Notes under the pieces: generated by a model | What the model saw: only the letters and a program-made list of their open reading frames with translations | Database searches by the model: none | Told to the model about the DNA's origin: nothing | DNA from: Candidatus Melainabacteria bacterium | GTDB lineage: Bacteria > Cyanobacteriota > Vampirovibrionia > LMEP-6097 | NCBI GenBank assembly: GCA_005110385.1 | Contig: DUDT01000012.1 | Location: 148,600-212,599 of the forward strand | Length of the DNA: 64,000 bases | Direction of reading: 5' to 3' | Translations under genes and position numbers: made by a program | Shown here: positions 60,446 to 64,000 of the stretch, one piece after another | How the letters are laid out: every line of letters starts with the position of its first letter | How positions within the stretch are numbered: position 1 is the stretch's first letter

Positions 60446-63400
60446 ATGCCTAAAAGAACAGATATTAAAAAGATTCTGATTATCGGTGCTGGTCCTATCA
60501 TCATCGGTCAAGCCTGTGAATTTGATTATTCTGGAACTCAAGCCTGTAAAGCACTTAAAGAGGAAGGTTTTGAGATAGTTCTCGTCAATAGTAATCCAGC
60601 TACGATAATGACAGATCCAGAGTTTGCTCATAAGACTTATATAGAGCCGATTACCTTTGAGTGTTTAGAGAAAATCATTGAAAGAGAGAGACCTTGTGCG
60701 ATTCTGCCGACCATGGGAGGGCAGACTAGTCTAAATGCAGCTGTGGAACTAGCTGAAAAGGGAGTTTTAGAAAAATATAATGTGGAGCTGATAGGAGCTA
60801 AGCTAGAAGCGATTAAATTAGCTGAAGATAGAGCTTTATTTAAAAATCTGATGACTAGTCTCGGGCTTAAGTCCGCTGCCTCAGAGACAGTGACTACGAT
60901 CAAAGAAGCTCATGATGTAGCTAAAATCATCGGTTTCCCTTTAATTTTAAGACCAGCTTTTACTCTAGGAGGCTATGGTGGTGGAATCGCTTATAACTTA
61001 GGTGAGTTAGACGAGATGGTAGCTAAGGGTCTTACGGCAAGCCCAGTCAGGCAGATATTAGTAGAGAAGTCTTTACTTGGCTGGAAAGAGATAGAGTTCG
61101 AGGTAATGCGAGATCTGAAAGATAATGTCGTTATTATCTGCGCTATAGAGAATTTCGATCCTATGGGTGTTCATACTGGAGACAGTATTACTGTGGCTCC
61201 GACCCAAACCCTTACTGATAAAGAGTTTCAATCTTTAAGAGACGCTTCGATTAAAGTTATTCGTGGTGTGGGCGTAGAGACTGGCGGCAGTAATGTTCAG
61301 TTCGCCATGAACCCAGAGAATGGAGAATTTATAGTTATAGAGATGAATCCACGTGTGTCTCGCTCTAGTGCACTCGCTTCTAAAGCTACAGGGTTTCCTA
61401 TAGCGAAGATAGCAGCTAAGCTAGCTGTTGGTTATACACTAGATGAGATTCCTAACGACATCACGAAAACCACTATGGCGAGCTTTGAGCCGACTTTAGA
61501 TTATGTGATAACGAAAATTCCTAAATTCGCTTTCGAGAAATTTCCGGGTGTGAAAGATGAATTAGGAACACAGATGAAATCTGTCGGGGAAACTATGGGT
61601 GTGGCTAGAACCTTTAAAGAGTCATTCCAGAAGGCACTGAGAAGTATAGAGGCTAAAGATTCATCTGGTTTTATTAACCCTCGTTTGTTAAAAAAAGATC
61701 TCAGTGAAGCGAAGAAAGCCAGCTTGCTGAGTGAGGTGCGTAAGCAGATAGTAGTTCCTAATTCTAAGCGAGTTTATCAGCTTTTTGATGCTCTTTATTT
61801 AGGATCTGGTATAGATGAGATCTACTCTCTGACTAAAATAGATAGATGGTTTTTAAAGCATTTAGAGCAGATAGTTTTAAAGACTAAAGAATTAGAAACG
61901 AAAAATAATTTAAGTGAATTTACTGCTGAGTATCTTAAGGAGATCAAGGAGTGGGGATTCTCGGATAAGCAGGTCTCGGTGATTACCGGTATAGACGAGC
62001 AGGATTTTGCTAATCATAGGCTTAATAAGGGTGTCAAAGCTGTATTTAAAACTATAGATACTTGCGCTGGTGAGTTTGAGTCATATACTCCTTATCATTA
62101 TTCTAGTTACGACGAGGAAGATGAAATAACTCAAATGTCTGGGGAGCAGGTGATGATTATCGGTGGTGGTCCTAATCGTATCGGGCAGGGGATAGAGTTT
62201 GATTATTGTTGTGTGCATGCTTCACATCAATTGCGCTCTGTTGGATATAGAACGATAATGGTAAATAATAATCCAGAGACGGTTTCTACTGATTTTGACA
62301 CTAGTGATAAATTATATTTTGAGCCAATAACCGTAGAAGATGTTCTATCTATCTGGAATAGGGAAGAAGCTCTAGGTAATAAAATGCTAGGGGCTATAGT
62401 CCAGTTCGGTGGGCAGACACCGTTAAATATTTCAGCGGAGCTTAAAAAACGTGGTGTAAGGATTATAGGAACTCAGCCAGAGCAGATTCATTTAGCTGAA
62501 GATAGAGATAGATTTGGAGAACTGGTAAGTCAGCTAGGTTTAAGGCAGACTAGAAATGCTATCGCTTATACAGTTGAATCAGCGAAGGATTTTGCGACTC
62601 AGTTAGGTTATCCAGTAGTTCTAAGACCTAGTTATGTTCTAGGTGGAAGAGGCATGGAGATAGCTTATTCAGAAGAGGAGTTTGATGCTTGGGTGAAGCA
62701 GACTATTCTTGAAGATAGTCAGTTCCCTATTCTCATAGATAAATTTTTAGATGAGGCTTTAGAAGTAGATGTAGATGCTATCTCTGATGGTAAAGAAGTC
62801 GTTATCGCTGGAATTATGGAACACGTAGAATACGCTGGTGTGCACAGTGGTGATTCTGCTTCAGTTTATCCGAGTCAAACGCTTTCTGAGAATATTTTAG
62901 AGCAGATTAAAGATGCTACCGAAAAACTTGCACTAGCGATAAATGTTATAGGGCTTTTAAATATACAGTTTGCGGTTAAAGAAGAAGAGCTTTATATCCT
63001 TGAATTAAACCCAAGAGCCAGTCGTACAGTGCCATTTATCAGTAAAGCTACTGGTATTCCTTGGGCTAAGCTCGCTAGTATGCTGATGGTAGGTAAGACT
63101 ATCTCTGAGCTTGGCGTGCATGATTTAGTGAAACGTATTCCTAAAGATCAAGTATCTGTGAAGGAAGCTGTATTCTCCTTTAATAAATTTGATGGAACCT
63201 CTATTTTCTTAGGACCTGAAATGAAGAGTACGGGTGAGGTTATGGGGGTTAGTAATAGTTTTAATATGGCCTTCTTAAAAGCACAAATGGGAGCTTTACT
63301 TACACTTCCTACTTCTGGTAAGGTTTTTATCAGTTTTAATGATAGGGATAAGCATCATTTAGAGGAGATCGCAAGAGACCTTTTAAGTATGGGCTATGAA

Positions 63401-63733
63401 ATAGTGGCTACTAGTGGTACGGCTAATTATTTAGAGCAGATAGGTATCCCCTTGCAGCGTGTTTATAAAGTTAATGAAGCTAGACCTACTATCGTCGACT
63501 TACTTAAAAATGGTGAAATCACTATGATTTTTAATGCACCGTCTGGTAAGGTCGCTTTTGAGGATAGTCAGATAATTTCTAAAATAGCTTTATCTAATAA
63601 TATCCCTGCTATTACTACTGTTTCAGCGGTTCAAGTTTTAGTTAAAGCACTTAGTGCGTTAAAAAATCAGGATCTAGAGGTAAGATCTCTTCAGGAGTAC
63701 CTGAACTTTAACTTATGCGAGATGAAAAATTAG
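60446..63733 (+). CDS. carB: Carbamoyl-phosphate synthase large subunit
   Basis: CarB makes carbamoyl phosphate from ammonia (delivered by CarA), bicarbonate and two ATP, for pyrimidines and arginine. The 1095-residue protein has the two homologous halves: [20 protein letters not shown] with the ATP-grasp lid [17 protein letters not shown] in the first, and [20 protein letters not shown] with [20 protein letters not shown] in the second. The C-terminal MGS-like allosteric domain (from about 950) has [20 protein letters not shown]. carA is not in the window. Its last 19 nt overlap aroE, so the two are likely co-translated. ArgG at the other end of the window also uses this product. Confidence 0.97.
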   Translation: MPKRTDIKKILIIGAGPIIIGQACEFDYSGTQACKALKEEGFEIVLVNSNPATIMTDPEFAHKTYIEPITFECLEKIIERERPCAILPTMGGQTSLNAAVELAEKGVLEKYNVELIGAKLEAIKLAEDRALFKNLMTSLGLKSAASETVTTIKEAHDVAKIIGFPLILRPAFTLGGYGGGIAYNLGELDEMVAKGLTASPVRQILVEKSLLGWKEIEFEVMRDLKDNVVIICAIENFDPMGVHTGDSITVAPTQTLTDKEFQSLRDASIKVIRGVGVETGGSNVQFAMNPENGEFIVIEMNPRVSRSSALASKATGFPIAKIAAKLAVGYTLDEIPNDITKTTMASFEPTLDYVITKIPKFAFEKFPGVKDELGTQMKSVGETMGVARTFKESFQKALRSIEAKDSSGFINPRLLKKDLSEAKKASLLSEVRKQIVVPNSKRVYQLFDALYLGSGIDEIYSLTKIDRWFLKHLEQIVLKTKELETKNNLSEFTAEYLKEIKEWGFSDKQVSVITGIDEQDFANHRLNKGVKAVFKTIDTCAGEFESYTPYHYSSYDEEDEITQMSGEQVMIIGGGPNRIGQGIEFDYCCVHASHQLRSVGYRTIMVNNNPETVSTDFDTSDKLYFEPITVEDVLSIWNREEALGNKMLGAIVQFGGQTPLNISAELKKRGVRIIGTQPEQIHLAEDRDRFGELVSQLGLRQTRNAIAYTVESAKDFATQLGYPVVLRPSYVLGGRGMEIAYSEEEFDAWVKQTILEDSQFPILIDKFLDEALEVDVDAISDGKEVVIAGIMEHVEYAGVHSGDSASVYPSQTLSENILEQIKDATEKLALAINVIGLLNIQFAVKEEELYILELNPRASRTVPFISKATGIPWAKLASMLMVGKTISELGVHDLVKRIPKDQVSVKEAVFSFNKFDGTSIFLGPEMKSTGEVMGVSNSFNMAFLKAQMGALLTLPTSGKVFISFNDRDKHHLEEIARDLLSMGYEIVATSGTANYLEQIGIPLQRVYKVNEARPTIVDLLKNGEITMIFNAPSGKVAFEDSQIISKIALSNNIPAITTVSAVQVLVKALSALKNQDLEVRSLQEYLNFNLCEMKN

Positions 63734-64000
63734 CTTTAGGCATTTTAGGAAGCACGCTTAAACACTCGCTTTCACCGCAGATTCATGCTGCGGCCATAAA
63801 ATTTGCAGCTTTAGATGCTGAATATGACAAATATGAAGTTCTTGAAGAGAACTTTGAAGATGAGATTCGTCCGCTTTTAGCTAATCTCCACGGTTTAAAT
63901 GTTACTATCCCTTATAAAGAAAGGGTTCTGAATTATATTAATAAAGTAGATAAGCTAGCTAAGCGTATCGGTGCTGTTAATACGATTAAGGTTAATCGCG
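63715..64000 (+). CDS. aroE: Shikimate 5-dehydrogenase (partial, 5' part only)
   Basis: AroE reduces 3-dehydroshikimate to shikimate with NADPH in aromatic amino-acid synthesis. The 95 codons visible give [20 protein letters not shown] then [20 protein letters not shown], with the substrate motif [20 protein letters not shown] carries the catalytic Lys in NVTIPYK, and [12 protein letters not shown] is the conserved GAVNT segment. The frame starts 19 nt before the carB stop. The NADPH-binding domain lies outside the window. Confidence 0.93.
   Translation, partial: MRDEKLALGILGSTLKHSLSPQIHAAAIKFAALDAEYDKYEVLEENFEDEIRPLLANLHGLNVTIPYKERVLNYINKVDKLAKRIGAVNTIKVNR

Overview
This 64 kb window is a chromosomal segment from an AT-rich bacterium. 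Several genes point to the non-photosynthetic sister lineages of Cyanobacteria (Melainabacteria/Vampirovibrionia; an inference, not proven here): an LdpA-like iron-sulfur protein, a Ycf45-type AAA/R3H ATPase next to it, and a DprA-like SLOG protein of the kind seen in cyanobacteria. No photosynthesis gene is visible. Most of the window is ordinary single-copy housekeeping sequence in short operons on both strands.

Layout. 0-6 kb: 3' part of a suf locus (sufB, truncated by the window edge, behind an Rrf2 regulator with a palindromic promoter), an HExxH metallopeptidase-like protein, an LD-carboxypeptidase, argG and a HEPT/MNT toxin-antitoxin-like pair. 6-11 kb: a frameshifted pentapeptide protein, an Fe-S photolyase, an unusual purF, then tRNA-Trp(CCA) followed by 90-bp tandem repeats. 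11-19 kb: secE-nusG, a GT4 glycosyltransferase, malic enzyme, a lone FlhB/YscU-type export protein, csaB-like pyruvyl transferase, lepA. 19-26 kb: two small membrane proteins, a sodium/solute symporter, thiamine pyrophosphokinase, rph, rel, YggT, mraY. 26-31 kb: a broken AAA/DUF4143 ATPase, structured inverted repeats, pcrA, a SLOG protein and a DUF4214 protein. 31-42 kb: sulfotransferase, galE, GT2, purple-acid-phosphatase-like enzyme, a large unknown protein, holB-gatA, a lipoprotein-like exported protein and murB. 42-54 kb: groESL behind a perfect bidirectional terminator, a PPOX-like oxidase, ycf45, ldpA, a large unknown, ROK kinase, HIT protein, asparaginase. 54-64 kb: tilS, hpt, a three-gene cluster of unknown large proteins, carB and the start of aroE.

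Cross-cutting signals. (1) A short dispersed repeat with the core GAAAACGCAGAAATTGGAG occurs about nine times, always at gene borders, sometimes forming a hairpin and sometimes supplying codons or spurious starts. (2) Many genes have a -10-like hexamer only 6-9 nt before the start codon and no Shine-Dalgarno sequence, which suggests leaderless transcripts; groES, groEL and a few others have clear Shine-Dalgarno sites. (3) The ldpA homologue is open and homologous for about 85 codons upstream of its first ATG but has no ATG/GTG/TTG there, and an ATT behind AAGGA is the best start. (4) Several large proteins of unknown function with disordered N-termini, plus the isolated FlhB/YscU-like protein, could be a secretion system and its cargo; this is speculative.
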